Shown here: positions 26,092-36,205 of the stretch, piece by piece | How the letters are laid out: the number at the start of each line of letters is the position of its first letter | Numbering within the stretch: the stretch's first letter is position 1 | NCBI GenBank assembly: GCA_936933955.1 | Contig: CAKZIN010000033.1 | Coordinates: 1 to 64,000, forward strand | Reading direction: 5' to 3' | Source: an uncultured Sphingopyxis sp. | GTDB taxonomy: Bacteria; Pseudomonadota; Alphaproteobacteria; Sphingomonadales; Sphingomonadaceae | Length of the DNA: 64,000 nucleotides | Translations under genes and position numbers: made by a program | Notes under the pieces: generated by a model | Seen by the model: the letters and a program-made list of their open reading frames with translations, nothing else | What the model was told of the DNA's origin: nothing | The model's database searches: none

Positions 26092-27639
26092 GTGACCCGC
26101 CCTGCCACGCACATCGCGCGCCTGCTGCGCTGGGGCCGCGTGCTCGCCCGCCATGGCGCGCTGCGAGGGATCGAGGCGTCGCCGACGACTCCCGCGCCGG
26201 TGCGACGGCTGACGCGCATTGCCCGACTTGGAACGATCCAGCCGCGCGAGCCCGATTACGCCTCCGCCTTTCGCGCGATCGGCCCGGCGGCGATCAAGCT
26301 CGGCCAGACGCTCGCCACGCGGCCCGACGTGATCGGAGAGGCGGGCGCGCGCAATCTCGTATCGCTGCAGGACAGCCTGCCCCCGGTGCCATTCGCCGAA
26401 GTGCGCCCGCAGATCGAATTTGCGCTCGGCCGTCCGCTCGAGGGGCTCTACGCGTCGTTCGATCCGGAGCCCGTCGGGTCCGCGTCAGTGGCGCAAGTCT
26501 ATCGTGCGACCACGACAGACGGTCGCGACGTCGCGGTCAAGGTGCTGCGCCCGGGCGTCAAGGACAAGTTCGCGCGCGATATCGACACCTATGAATGGGC
26601 CGCCGCGCACCTCGAGGCGATGGGCGGTGAGGCCAAGCGACTGCGACCGCGGCTGGTCATCGCCAACTTCAAGCGGTGGACGCTGCGCGAGCTCGACCTG
26701 CGGCGCGAGGCGGCGTCGGCGTCCGAGCTCGCCGAATCGGCGGTGGCGATGGAGGGCTATCGTGTGCCCGCGGTCGACTGGGACCGCACCACCGGCAGCG
26801 TGCTGACGATCGAGTGGGTCGACGGCATCAAGATTTCCGACGTCGATGCCTTGCGCGCCGCAGGTCACGACCTTCCCCTGCTCGCCCGGCGGCTGGTCAA
26901 CGCCTTCCTGCGCCAGGCGATCGCCGAGGGCTTCTTTCACGCCGACATGCACCAGGGCAATTTGCTGGTGGCGCCCGACGGCACGATCGTCGCGATCGAT
27001 TTCGGCATCATGGGGCGGATCAACCACCAGGCGCGGCAGTGGCTGGCGGAGATCCTCTACGGCCTCATCACCGGCAACTACCGCCGCGTCGCCGAAATCC
27101 ACTTCGAAGCGCAATATGTGCCCGCGCACCACAATGTCGAGGAGTTCGCGACCGCTCTGCGCGCCGTGGGCGAACCGATGCGCGGCAAGCCGGTGAGCGA
27201 GCTGTCGGTCGGGATGATGCTCGACGGACTGTTCGCCATCACACGCGATTTCGACATGGAGACGCAGCCGCACCTGTTGCTGCTGCAAAAGACGATGGTG
27301 ATGATCGAGGGCGTTGCGACCAGCCTCGATCCAGACATCAACATGTGGGAGACGGCGGGCCCGTTCGTGCGCGAATGGATGCGGGGGGAGCTCGGTCCCG
27401 AAGCCCGTCTCGCCGACCGCATCCGCACCGATCTCGATACGCTCAACCGCCTTCCCGGGCTGATCCGGCGGTTGGAAGACGCCTATCCGCCTGCGGGTGG
27501 CGCGCCCCCGCCGCCCCCGCTCCCCGACGTCCCACTGATGTGGGAGCGACGCGAAGCTGCGACACCGTGGTGGCGCTGGCCCGCCGTCGCGTTGCTTGGC
27601 GCCGGCGTGGGGGCGGCTGCGATGGCGTTCTTCACCTAG
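26092..27639 (+). CDS. ubiB: UbiB, ABC1-type kinase-like protein of ubiquinone synthesis
   Basis: UbiB is an atypical kinase/ATPase needed for ubiquinone production at the inner membrane. In 515 residues the KxGQ motif (AIKLGQTLATRPD), the Ala-rich nucleotide loop GSASVAQVYRA, the catalytic DMHQGNLLV and the DFG are all visible. The C-terminus has a Pro-rich linker and one transmembrane hairpin (about 490-515). The start is GTG at 26092. The stop shares the CTAG at 27636-27639 with the convergent NTF2-like gene. Confidence 0.94.
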   Translation: MTRPATHIARLLRWGRVLARHGALRGIEASPTTPAPVRRLTRIARLGTIQPREPDYASAFRAIGPAAIKLGQTLATRPDVIGEAGARNLVSLQDSLPPVPFAEVRPQIEFALGRPLEGLYASFDPEPVGSASVAQVYRATTTDGRDVAVKVLRPGVKDKFARDIDTYEWAAAHLEAMGGEAKRLRPRLVIANFKRWTLRELDLRREAASASELAESAVAMEGYRVPAVDWDRTTGSVLTIEWVDGIKISDVDALRAAGHDLPLLARRLVNAFLRQAIAEGFFHADMHQGNLLVAPDGTIVAIDFGIMGRINHQARQWLAEILYGLITGNYRRVAEIHFEAQYVPAHHNVEEFATALRAVGEPMRGKPVSELSVGMMLDGLFAITRDFDMETQPHLLLLQKTMVMIEGVATSLDPDINMWETAGPFVREWMRGELGPEARLADRIRTDLDTLNRLPGLIRRLEDAYPPAGGAPPPPPLPDVPLMWERREAATPWWRWPAVALLGAGVGAAAMAFFT

Positions 27640-27992
27640 CCTTTGAGCGGCACGGTCTGCTGGTGCTGAACCACCTGCCAGTCATGGTCGCCGCAACGCT
27701 GATAGGTGGACGTGGCGTAGCATGCGAAGCGCTCGTCGCCGCGGCTAGCCTCGACATGATAGGCGCACACGATCATTCCATATTCCGGACGGCTGATGCG
27801 CTGGTCGCTGAAACGCACCTCATCCCAGCGCGGCGTATCGCTGACCGCAGCGATGGCCTGCTCGCCTGAGAGAACGAACGGCTCTGCCGGGACGACCATC
27901 AGGCAGTCCTTGCTGACAAGCTTCTCGTAAATCTCGCGCCCACCTTTCCAAAGGCTCTGTTCGGTCTCCCACAGCCGCGCATCTTCCATCAT
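27636..27992 (-). CDS. SnoaL/NTF2-like (DUF4440-type) protein
   Basis: A 118-residue protein of the NTF2-like superfamily: an N-terminal helix with LWETEQSLWKGGREIYEKLVSKDCLMVVP, followed by curved beta strands (FSDQRISRPEYGMIVCAYHVEASRGDERFACYATSTYQRCGDHDWQVVQHQQT). Such domains form a cone-shaped pocket and serve as small enzymes or binding proteins, so the exact role is open. It is convergent with ubiB (4-bp overlap) and divergent from ccdA, an unusual guest in a core gene cluster. The start could be the first or second of two ATGs. Confidence 0.78.
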   Translation of the reverse strand: MMEDARLWETEQSLWKGGREIYEKLVSKDCLMVVPAEPFVLSGEQAIAAVSDTPRWDEVRFSDQRISRPEYGMIVCAYHVEASRGDERFACYATSTYQRCGDHDWQVVQHQQTVPLKG

Positions 27993-28046
27993 TATTCTCC
28001 AGTTTCGGTGTAGCGTCCGAACGGGGCCCGTTCAGGGAGGTTCCGC

Positions 28047-28087
28047 TTGGCATGCGCGCAGGCGAGGGGCATAAAGAATGCGCATGC
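28047..28087 (+). promoter_or_regulatory. Candidate ccdAB promoter with operator arms
   Basis: TTGGCA (28047-28052) and CATAAA (28070-28075) are 17 bp apart. Inverted arms GCATGCGC (28050-28057) and GCGCATGC (28080-28087) flank the -10, one on the -35 edge and one at the likely start site. This is where a CcdA-CcdB complex would bind for autorepression. Inferred by eye. Confidence 0.4.
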
Positions 28088-28102
28088 AGTGGAGTTCTCC
28101 CG

Positions 28103-28336
28103 ATGAACGCGCCGTTCCGTAAACGCCCGACCAACATCTCCCTCGACCCGGCGCTGGTCGACGCCGCGCGTGAGCATGGCGTCAACATCTCCAGCGTGTG
28201 CGCCAAGGCGCTTGAAAAGGAGGTCCGCCGCGCTCGTGAGGAGCGGTGGGTTGAGGAGAATTGGGAGGCCATTCAGGCGACCAACCGCTGGGTCGAAGAA
28301 AATGGCCTGCCGCTCGCAAAATATCGGATGTTTTGA
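28103..28336 (+). CDS. ccdA: CcdA-family antitoxin
   Basis: A 77-residue antitoxin of the CcdA type. The N-terminal half, with KRPTNISLDPALVDAAREHGVNISSVCAKALEKEV, is a ribbon-helix-helix DNA-binding fold. The C-terminal half, with AREERWVEENWEAIQATNRWVEENGLPLAKYRMF, matches the flexible toxin-wrapping tail, with the family's WxxEN...A...N.....NGLPL pattern. The GGAG ribosome binding site lies 8 nt before the ATG at 28103. The stop abuts the GTG start of ccdB, so the pair is coupled. CcdA neutralises CcdB and with it represses the operon. Confidence 0.92.
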   Translation: MNAPFRKRPTNISLDPALVDAAREHGVNISSVCAKALEKEVRRAREERWVEENWEAIQATNRWVEENGLPLAKYRMF

Positions 28337-28633
28337 GTGGCGCGTCATGATGTCTGGCGTGAGCGGGGCGGCGAGGTGCTCCTGCTCGACTGCCAGTCGG
28401 ACCTGCTATCGCATTTAGCCACGCGGTTCGTTGCCCCGCTGTTGCGGGACGACGGCAGCGTTCGCATCCCGCGCCTGCAACCGATCTTCGAACTGGAAGG
28501 CGAGCGATACTATATGGCGACGCATCTCGCAGCCAACATCGCGGCGAGGGCTCTGCATGAACGGGTGACATCACTCGAACACGAACACGACCGCATCATG
28601 GCGGCGTTCGACATGCTGCTGACGGGGGTGTGA
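28337..28633 (+). CDS. ccdB: CcdB-family toxin
   Basis: A 98-residue toxin of the CcdB/MazF fold that poisons DNA gyrase. It starts at a GTG directly after the ccdA stop, and its own stop TGA overlaps the coaBC ATG by 1 bp (TGATG). The core is recognisable: VLLLDCQSDLLSHLATRFVAPL, then LQPIFELEGERYYMATHLAANI. F-plasmid CcdB ends in Trp-Gly-Ile and needs those residues to act on gyrase; this protein ends Leu-Thr-Gly-Val, so Trp is replaced by Thr. Chromosomal homologues are often diverged here, so toxicity cannot be judged from sequence. Confidence 0.88.
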   Translation: MARHDVWRERGGEVLLLDCQSDLLSHLATRFVAPLLRDDGSVRIPRLQPIFELEGERYYMATHLAANIAARALHERVTSLEHEHDRIMAAFDMLLTGV

Positions 28634-29895
28634 TGGCGCGGGTGCTGCTGATCGTCGGCGGGGGGATCGCCGCGTACAAGAGCGCGGAACTGATCCGCGC
28701 GCTGCGTAAACGCGGGGATGCGGTGACCCCGGTGCTGACGCGGGCGGGGGCGCAGTTCGTGACCCCGTTGACCCTCGGCGCGCTCGCCGGGAGCCGCGTC
28801 TACACCGACCTCTTCGATCTCAAGGACGAGGTGGAGATGGGGCACATCGAGCTGTCGAGGAGCGCCGACGCGATCCTCGTCTGCCCCGCGACGGCGGACT
28901 TGATGGCGAGGATGGCGGTGGGAATCGCCGACGATCTCGCGACCACGCTGCTGCTCGCGACCGATGCGCCGGTGCTGATCGCGCCTGCGATGAACGTGCG
29001 CATGTGGCAGCACCCCGCGACGATGCGCAACGTGGCGACGGTACGGGGCGAAGGCGTCACGGTGATGGAGCCCGACGTCGGCGAGATGGCGTGCGGCGAG
29101 TTCGGCCCTGGCCGTTTACCCGAGATCGAGCGAATCCTCGTCGAGTTGGACGCGGTGCTGGCAAAGGGCGCCCCGTTGCGTGGGAGTGACCCCGCGACCT
29201 CGGTGCTTGCTGACCAGCCCGACTTCGCCGACGATACGCATCGGGCGCTGCATGGTCGCCACCTGATCGTGACCGCGGGGCCGACGCATGAGCCGATCGA
29301 CCCGGTGCGCTACCTCGCCAACCGCTCGAGCGGCAAACAGGGGTTTGCGATTGCCGAGGCAGCGGCACGTGCTGGCGCGCGGGTCACGCTGATTGCGGGG
29401 CCGGTCGCCCTTCCGACGCCGCCGGGGGTCGACCGCGTCGACGTGGAAACCGCACAGCAGATGGCGGACGCGGTGGCCTCGGCGCTTCCCGCCGATGTGG
29501 CGGTGATGGTCGCGGCGGTGGCGGATTGGCGACCCGCCACCCACTCACCGGCCAAGATCAAGAAGAACGGCGACGCCCCCGCCCCGCTCGTGCTGGCAGA
29601 GAACCCCGATATCCTCGCGACGCTCGCGCACTCGCCGCAGCGGCCGGCGCTGGTTGTCGGCTTCGCGGCCGAGACCGACGCGCTGCTCGACCATGCGCAG
29701 GCCAAGCTCGCGCGCAAGGGCTGCGACTGGATCGTCGCCAACGACGTCGGCGTCGATCCGATGGGCGGGGCGGCGAACCGAGTGCACCTCGTCACCGCGG
29801 ACGGCGTTGACAGCTGGGAACGGCTGCCGAAGGAGGAGGTCGCCCGCCGTCTCATCGACAGGATCGCCGATGCCCTCCGACCGCCCCGCGACTGA
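28633..29895 (+). CDS. coaBC: Bifunctional CoA biosynthesis protein CoaBC
   Basis: CoaBC joins 4'-phosphopantothenate to cysteine (CoaB) and decarboxylates the product (CoaC). In 420 residues the N-terminal CoaC flavin domain has [31 protein letters not shown] and the catalytic Cys of [15 protein letters not shown]. The C-terminal CoaB half starts near [21 protein letters not shown] with the SSGKQG motif. I chose the ATG at 28633 that overlaps the ccdB stop; a GTG just before it is possible. Dut follows with a 26-bp overlap. Normally this gene follows ubiB in related genomes, so ccdAB and the NTF2-like gene appear inserted. Confidence 0.95.
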   Translation: MARVLLIVGGGIAAYKSAELIRALRKRGDAVTPVLTRAGAQFVTPLTLGALAGSRVYTDLFDLKDEVEMGHIELSRSADAILVCPATADLMARMAVGIADDLATTLLLATDAPVLIAPAMNVRMWQHPATMRNVATVRGEGVTVMEPDVGEMACGEFGPGRLPEIERILVELDAVLAKGAPLRGSDPATSVLADQPDFADDTHRALHGRHLIVTAGPTHEPIDPVRYLANRSSGKQGFAIAEAAARAGARVTLIAGPVALPTPPGVDRVDVETAQQMADAVASALPADVAVMVAAVADWRPATHSPAKIKKNGDAPAPLVLAENPDILATLAHSPQRPALVVGFAAETDALLDHAQAKLARKGCDWIVANDVGVDPMGGAANRVHLVTADGVDSWERLPKEEVARRLIDRIADALRPPRD

Positions 29896-30340
29896 TCTTT
29901 CCGCGCCCGACCTGCCCGTCCTGCGGCTGCCCAACGGCGGAGGGCTGCCGCTCCCCGCCTATGCGAGCGCCGGGGCGGCGGGGCTGGACATCGTTGCGGC
30001 GGAATCGTTGACGTTGCGTCCGGGAAGCCGAGCCGCGGTGGCGACCGGCATGGCGCTTGCGGTGCCGCCGGGGTGGGAAGTGCAGGTGCGCCCGCGCTCG
30101 GGGCTCGCGCTCAAGCATGGCATCACCTGCCTCAACACGCCCGGCACGATCGACAGCGACTATCGCGGCGAGGTCAAGGTGATCCTCGCCAATCTCGGCG
30201 ATGAATATTTCGAGGTGAGGCGCGGCGAGCGGATCGCGCAGCTGGTGCTTGCGCCCGCGCCACAAACGCAGGTGGTGGAGGTGTCGAGCCTCGACGCCAC
30301 CGCGCGCGGCGTCGGCGGGTTCGGCTCGACCGGGCGCTGA
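29870..30340 (+). CDS. dut: Deoxyuridine 5'-triphosphate nucleotidohydrolase (dUTPase)
   Basis: Dut hydrolyses dUTP to dUMP, keeping uracil out of DNA. The 156-residue trimeric type carries the five conserved motifs: [18 protein letters not shown] (Ser-Gly), [11 protein letters not shown] with the catalytic Asp, [13 protein letters not shown] and the C-terminal [10 protein letters not shown] loop. The ATG at 29870 lies 26 bp inside coaBC, so translation is coupled. The next gene begins within or right after its stop. Confidence 0.95.
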   Translation: MPSDRPATDLSAPDLPVLRLPNGGGLPLPAYASAGAAGLDIVAAESLTLRPGSRAAVATGMALAVPPGWEVQVRPRSGLALKHGITCLNTPGTIDSDYRGEVKVILANLGDEYFEVRRGERIAQLVLAPAPQTQVVEVSSLDATARGVGGFGSTGR

Positions 30341-31116
30341 ACAGGACACGCGCGATCCTCAGCGACGACGAACTCGACCGCTACGCGCGGCAGATCATTC
30401 TGCCCGAGGTCGGCGCCCGCGGGCAGGAGGCTCTACGCGCGGCGAGCATATTGGTGATCGGCGTCGGGGGGATCGGATCCACCGCGATCCCCGCGCTGGT
30501 GGGCGGGGGCGTGGGGCGGGTGCGTTTCGTCGATGACGACGTCGTCGATGCGAGCAACCTCCACCGCCAGCCTTTGTTCACCGGCGCCGACGTCGGCCGC
30601 GCGAAGGTGAGCGTGGCAGCGGAGCGCCTCGCCGCGCTCAACCCGCTGGTGGCGCTGGAACCCGTCAGGGGGCGCGCCGATGCGGCCAGCATGGCGACGA
30701 TATTGGCGGGCGTCGATCTCGTCCTCGACGGCAGCGACAATTTCGCGACGCGCCTTGCGGTGAGCGATGCCGCGACCGCCGCGCGCGTGCCCTTGGTGAG
30801 CGCCGCAGTCGCGCGCTTTCAGGGACAGGTCGGGACGTTCACCGGCTGGTTACCCGACCGGCCATGCTATCGCTGCTTCGTCGGTGACGCGCACGACAGC
30901 GACGACTGCGACACTTGCGCCGACCAGGGCGTGCTCGGCCCGATGGTGGCGATGGTCGCAGCGTTCGGCGCGCTGGAGGCGATGCGATATCTCATTGGTT
31001 TCGGGGAAGAGGGCGCGGGGAAGCTGCACATCATCGACGGGCTGACGCCGGAGTGGCGCACCCTGCGCTTGCCCAAGGACCCCGCGTGCCGAGCGTGCTC
31101 ACAAGCGTCGCAATAG
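30337..31116 (+). CDS. MoeB/ThiF/HesA-family adenylyltransferase, unusual start
   Basis: An E1-like enzyme that adenylates the C-terminal glycine of a ubiquitin-like sulfur carrier (MoaD or ThiS). The nucleotide loop is GVGGIGS, then DDD and the family Arg of NLHRQ. Zinc ligands are C-x2-C at residues 177-180 (CYRC) and 251-254 (CRAC). Homology clearly extends upstream of the first common start codon (TTG 30451), through [18 protein letters not shown]. No ATG, GTG or TTG precedes that segment in frame after the dut stop; the best candidate is a CTG at 30337 overlapping the dut TGA. I annotate 259 residues from there. MoeB and ThiF cannot be separated on sequence alone. Confidence 0.85.
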   Translation: MNRTRAILSDDELDRYARQIILPEVGARGQEALRAASILVIGVGGIGSTAIPALVGGGVGRVRFVDDDVVDASNLHRQPLFTGADVGRAKVSVAAERLAALNPLVALEPVRGRADAASMATILAGVDLVLDGSDNFATRLAVSDAATAARVPLVSAAVARFQGQVGTFTGWLPDRPCYRCFVGDAHDSDDCDTCADQGVLGPMVAMVAAFGALEAMRYLIGFGEEGAGKLHIIDGLTPEWRTLRLPKDPACRACSQASQ

Positions 31117-31175
31117 CAGAGGCATAAAGGTCGGGGGGCGCGGGGAGTGCCTTTCACCCCCCGCGATGCGCAGCG

Positions 31176-34052
31176 TTAAGCCCCCGCCTTGCCCACCTCG
31201 CTCGGTTTCGACGTGGGGTTGCCCCCTTCAGCGCGCACCCGGCGGATTTCGCCGCGCACGCTCAGCCCGAGCGCGTCGGCGACGAGCGCTGCCTGCTCGG
31301 TCTGGTGGCGGCTCATCAACCCTGTCGCCGGTGAAGCCGACGGCGCGCGGCCAGCGTAGCGGGCGCGCATCCCTGCCCTGCCCGCCTCCGCCAACGCCGC
31401 TTCGATGAAGGGTTCGACGAAGAACCAGGCGCCGTTGTTCTTGGGCTCTTCCTGACACCACACCACCTCTTCGAGGTTCGGCATGTTCGCGACGCGGGCC
31501 GCCAGCGGCTCACCGGGGAAGGGGTAGAGCTGTTCGATCCGCACCACGGTCGTGTCGGCAAGCTCGTTCTTGTCGCGCGCTTCCATCAGGTCGTAGCCGA
31601 CCTTGCCCGAACAGAGCACCAGCCGCTTGACCGCAGCGTCGGCGGGCGGGGTGCGGTCGGACATGATGCGGCGGAAATGCGCCTCACCGATGAAGTCCGC
31701 ACGAGCCGAGACCGCCAGCTTGTGCCGCAGCAGCGACTTGGGCGTCATGATCACCAGCGGTTTGCGGAACGAGCGCAGCATCTGCCGCCGCAGAACGTGG
31801 AAATAGTTGCTGGGCGTCGAAATGTTGCAGACCTGGATATTGTCCTGCGCGCACAGCTGGAGGAACCGCTCGAGCCGCGCGGAACTATGTTCCGGCCCCT
31901 GCCCTTCGTAACCGTGCGGCAGCAGCATCACGAGCCCGCTGGCGCGCAGCCATTTGGCCTCGCCCGCGGCGATGAACTGGTCGATCATGATCTGCGCGCC
32001 GTTGGCGAAGTCGCCGAACTGCGCTTCCCACAGCACCAGCGAGCGCGGATCGGCGAGGGCATAGCCATATTCGAAACCGAGCACGCCATATTCGCTCAGC
32101 GGGCTGTCGAGCACCTCGAACTTGGCCTCAGGCAGCGTCGCGAGCGGCACGTAGCGCCGCTCGTTCGATTGATCGACCCACACCGCGTGGCGCTGGCTGA
32201 ACGTGCCGCGGCCCGAATCCTGACCCGACAAGCGCACGTCGTGCCCCTCCGCCACCAGCGTTCCAAAGGCGAGGCTTTCGGCGGTCGCCCAGTCGAACAC
32301 GTCGCCTTCCTTGGCTGCGAACATCGCCGCGCGCCCGTCGATGACGCGCTTCAACGTCTTGTGCACGTCGAGGTCGGCGGGGACCGTCGTCAGCACCTGT
32401 CCGACGCGGTCGAACAGCTCGTCGGAGACGCCCGTCGCGACGTTGCGGCGTGCCTCCTCGGGCTCCGCGGGCGCGTGCAGCCCCGACCAGCGACCCGCGA
32501 ACCAGTCCGCCTGATTCGGCTTGTAGGTCGCGCCGGCCGCGAACTCCTCCTCCAGCCGCGCGATGAAGCGCTGCCGCATGGCGTCGGCATCGGCGTCGCT
32601 GACCACGCCTTCGCTCACCAGCCGCGCCTGATAGAGCGTCGACACCGGCGGGTGCTGACGGATCGCCTGGTACATGACGGGCTGCGTGAAGCTCGGCTCG
32701 TCGCCCTCGTTGTGGCCGAAGCGGCGGTAGCACCACATGTCGATGACGATGTCGCGCTTGAACCGCTGGCGGAACTCGATCGCCAGCTTGCACGCGAACG
32801 TCACCGCTTCCGGATCGTCACCGTTGACGTGCAGGATCGGCGCCTGGATCCCCTTCGCCACGTCCGAGGGATAGGGCGAGGAGCGCGCGAACTGCGGGCT
32901 GGTCGTGAAGCCGATCTGGTTGTTGACGATGAAGTGGATGCAGCCGCCGGTGTTGTATCCGCGCACGCCGGAGAAGCCGAGGCACTCCCACACGATGCCC
33001 TGCCCGGCAAAGGCCGCGTCGCCGTGGATCAGCACCGGCAGCACTTCGTCATTGGCGTCGAGATTGTCGCGCATCGTCTGCTGCGCGCGCACCTTGCCCA
33101 GCACCACGGGGTTCACCGCTTCCAAATGGCTGGGATTGGGGACGAGGCTCATGTGCACCTCGATCCCGTCGAAGCTACGGTCCGACGAGGTGCCGAGGTG
33201 GTACTTGACGTCGCCCGACCCGGCGATGTCGTCCGGGTTGGCACTGCCGCCCGCGAATTCGTGGAAGATCACGCGGTAGGGTTTGGCCATCACGTTGGCG
33301 AGGACGTTGAGCCGCCCGCGGTGGGCCATGCCGTACACGATCTCGCGCACGCCATATTGGCCGCCGTACTTGATGATCGCCTCGAGCGCAGGGATCATCG
33401 ATTCGCCGCCGTCGAGCCCGAAGCGCTTGGTCCCGACATATTTGCGCGCGAGGAATTTCTCCCACTCCTCGCCCTCGATCACCTTGTTGAGGATCGCGCG
33501 CTTGCCTTCGGGGGTGAAGTCGATCGCCTTGTCCGCGCCCTCCATGCGGTCCTGCAGGAACCGACGCTCATCGAGGTCGGTGATGTGCATATATTCGAGG
33601 CCGACCTTGCCGCAGTAGTTGGCGCGCAGCACGCCCAGCAGCTCGCGGATGGTCGCCCACTCCAGCCCCAGCGTGCCGCCAAGGTACACGCGCGTATCGA
33701 GCTGATCCGCGCCGAAACCGTGATATTCAGGCGTCAGATCCGCCGGAATGTCGCTGTGCTTGAGGCCGAGCGGGTCGAGATCCGCCGCCAGATGCCCGCG
33801 TACGCGATAGGTGCGCACCAGCAACATCGCGCGGATCGACGCGTCCGCCGCGGCTGTGACATGCGCCTCGCTCATTGCGGGAGCAGCGCCGGTTTTCGCA
33901 GCCTTCTCCGCCGCCGCCTTGACCGCGACCTGCATCTGCGTCGGATCGAGCCCGGCAGTGAGCGCGTCGGTATCCAGCAAAGGCCACGCATCGCGCGCCC
34001 ACGACGGCCGAGGTTCAGGGGTTGCGAAATCCTGGGGGGAGAGGTCGTTCAC
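31176..34052 (-). CDS. sucA: 2-oxoglutarate dehydrogenase E1 component
   Basis: The thiamine-diphosphate-dependent E1 of the 2-oxoglutarate dehydrogenase complex decarboxylates 2-oxoglutarate in the TCA cycle. The 958-residue protein shows RTYRVRGHLAADLDPLGL, the HRGRLNVLANV segment and the ThDP site (HGDAAFAGQGIVWECL to NTGGCIHFIVNNQ). The start appears to be GTG at 34052 (GTG-AAC-GAC). It is the last gene of the cluster sdhB...zapE-mdh-sucD-sucA; the E2 and E3 genes, usually next, are not in the window. Instead it meets the MoeB/ThiF gene head-on. A long antisense frame over it is a codon-bias shadow. Confidence 0.95.
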   Translation of the reverse strand: MNDLSPQDFATPEPRPSWARDAWPLLDTDALTAGLDPTQMQVAVKAAAEKAAKTGAAPAMSEAHVTAAADASIRAMLLVRTYRVRGHLAADLDPLGLKHSDIPADLTPEYHGFGADQLDTRVYLGGTLGLEWATIRELLGVLRANYCGKVGLEYMHITDLDERRFLQDRMEGADKAIDFTPEGKRAILNKVIEGEEWEKFLARKYVGTKRFGLDGGESMIPALEAIIKYGGQYGVREIVYGMAHRGRLNVLANVMAKPYRVIFHEFAGGSANPDDIAGSGDVKYHLGTSSDRSFDGIEVHMSLVPNPSHLEAVNPVVLGKVRAQQTMRDNLDANDEVLPVLIHGDAAFAGQGIVWECLGFSGVRGYNTGGCIHFIVNNQIGFTTSPQFARSSPYPSDVAKGIQAPILHVNGDDPEAVTFACKLAIEFRQRFKRDIVIDMWCYRRFGHNEGDEPSFTQPVMYQAIRQHPPVSTLYQARLVSEGVVSDADADAMRQRFIARLEEEFAAGATYKPNQADWFAGRWSGLHAPAEPEEARRNVATGVSDELFDRVGQVLTTVPADLDVHKTLKRVIDGRAAMFAAKEGDVFDWATAESLAFGTLVAEGHDVRLSGQDSGRGTFSQRHAVWVDQSNERRYVPLATLPEAKFEVLDSPLSEYGVLGFEYGYALADPRSLVLWEAQFGDFANGAQIMIDQFIAAGEAKWLRASGLVMLLPHGYEGQGPEHSSARLERFLQLCAQDNIQVCNISTPSNYFHVLRRQMLRSFRKPLVIMTPKSLLRHKLAVSARADFIGEAHFRRIMSDRTPPADAAVKRLVLCSGKVGYDLMEARDKNELADTTVVRIEQLYPFPGEPLAARVANMPNLEEVVWCQEEPKNNGAWFFVEPFIEAALAEAGRAGMRARYAGRAPSASPATGLMSRHQTEQAALVADALGLSVRGEIRRVRAEGGNPTSKPSEVGKAGA

Positions 34053-34132
34053 AGCTCTATCCGTTAGGCGGCAGGTGTCACCGCAGCCCTAACGGCAACT
34101 CCGTCGCACGTCACCATGCGAACGGCGTTATT

Positions 34133-34173
34133 GCGGCCGCGACGCGGTCGGCCCCGCGATGCGTCGCGGCCGC
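34133..34173. terminator. Long hairpin between sucD and sucA
   Basis: Perfect 13-bp inverted arms, GCGGCCGCGACGC (34133-34145) and GCGTCGCGGCCGC (34161-34173), enclose a 15-nt loop 6 bp past the sucD stop. There is no U-run. It may stabilise or partly end the mdh-sucD message before sucA. Confidence 0.5.
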
Positions 34174-34179
34174 CGTTCC

Positions 34180-35064
34180 TCAGCCGTTGAGCACCTCGAC
34201 CAGCGTGGTGCCGAGTTCGCTGGGGCTCGCCGCGACTTTGATGCCGGCGGCTTCCATTGCGGCGATTTTGTCTTCGGCGCCGCCCTTGCCGCCCGAGACG
34301 ATCGCGCCGGCGTGGCCCATGCGACGGCCGGGAGGCGCGGTGCGGCCGGCGATGAAGCCGACCATCGGCTTCTTCCGCCCGCGCTTGGCTTCGTCGGCGA
34401 GGAACTGCGCCGCGTCTTCTTCGGCGCTGCCGCCGATTTCGCCGATCATGATGATCGACTTGGTTTCATCGTCGGCGAGGAACAGCTCGAGCACGTCGAT
34501 GAAGTTGGTGCCGTTGACCGGATCGCCGCCGATGCCGACCGCGGTCGACTGGCCAAGTCCCGCATTGGTCGTCTGGAACACGGCCTCATAGGTCAGCGTC
34601 CCCGAACGCGACACCACGCCGACGCTGCCCTTCTTGAAGATAGAGCCCGGCATGATGCCGATCTTGCACTCGTTCGGCGTCAGCACGCCCGGGCAGTTCG
34701 GCCCGATCAGTCGGGACTTCGAACCCTCGAGCCTGGCCTTCACCTTGACCATGTCGAGCACCGGGATGCCTTCGGTGATGCACACGATCAGCGGCATCTC
34801 CGCCTCGATCGCCTCGATGATCGAGGCCGCGGCGAACTTCGGCGGCACGTAGATGCACGACGCGGTGGCGCCGGTTCGCTCCATCCCCTCGGCGACCGAG
34901 TTGAACACGGGCAGACCGATGTGCGTCGTCCCGCCCTTACCCGGCGTCACCCCGCCGACCATCTGCGTCCCGTAGGCGAGCGCCTGCTCGGTGTGAAAAG
35001 TGCCGGTCGCCCCGGTCATGCCCTGCGTCAGGACCTTGGTGTTCTTGTCGACGAGGATGCTCAT
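34180..35064 (-). CDS. sucD: Succinate-CoA ligase, alpha subunit
   Basis: SucD binds CoA and carries the phosphorylated His of succinyl-CoA synthetase. The 294-residue protein has the CoA-binding Rossmann segment [16 protein letters not shown], the [10 protein letters not shown] loop and the phospho-His in [14 protein letters not shown] near residue 250. The length is typical. The partner beta subunit gene sucC, normally upstream, is not here: mdh comes directly before sucD with about 30 bp between. SucC must be encoded elsewhere. Confidence 0.96.
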   Translation of the reverse strand: MSILVDKNTKVLTQGMTGATGTFHTEQALAYGTQMVGGVTPGKGGTTHIGLPVFNSVAEGMERTGATASCIYVPPKFAAASIIEAIEAEMPLIVCITEGIPVLDMVKVKARLEGSKSRLIGPNCPGVLTPNECKIGIMPGSIFKKGSVGVVSRSGTLTYEAVFQTTNAGLGQSTAVGIGGDPVNGTNFIDVLELFLADDETKSIIMIGEIGGSAEEDAAQFLADEAKRGRKKPMVGFIAGRTAPPGRRMGHAGAIVSGGKGGAEDKIAAMEAAGIKVAASPSELGTTLVEVLNG

Positions 35065-35093
35065 GCGGGTGTCGTCCTATCGGGAAGAGATTG

Positions 35094-36125
<1,032 letters not shown>

Positions 36126-36169
36126 TTAGGCGCGGGGGGTGCGCTTGGCAACGGGAAGGTGGGCCATTG

Positions 36170-36192
36170 CCCCTCCCCATAAGGGGGAGGGG
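36170..36192. terminator. GC-rich hairpin between zapE and mdh
   Basis: CCCCTCCCC (36170-36178) and GGGGAGGGG (36184-36192) form a 9-bp stem with a 5-nt loop just past the zapE stop (36206). There is no T-run. It resembles half of the palindrome found in metH and may be a remnant of that repeat family. Confidence 0.4.
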
Positions 36193-36205
36193 TCGCTGTC
36201 TCACC

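Noticed and set aside
31677..34067. 796-codon open frame on the plus strand across sucA
   Set aside because: It is the antisense shadow of sucA, with no recognisable domain.
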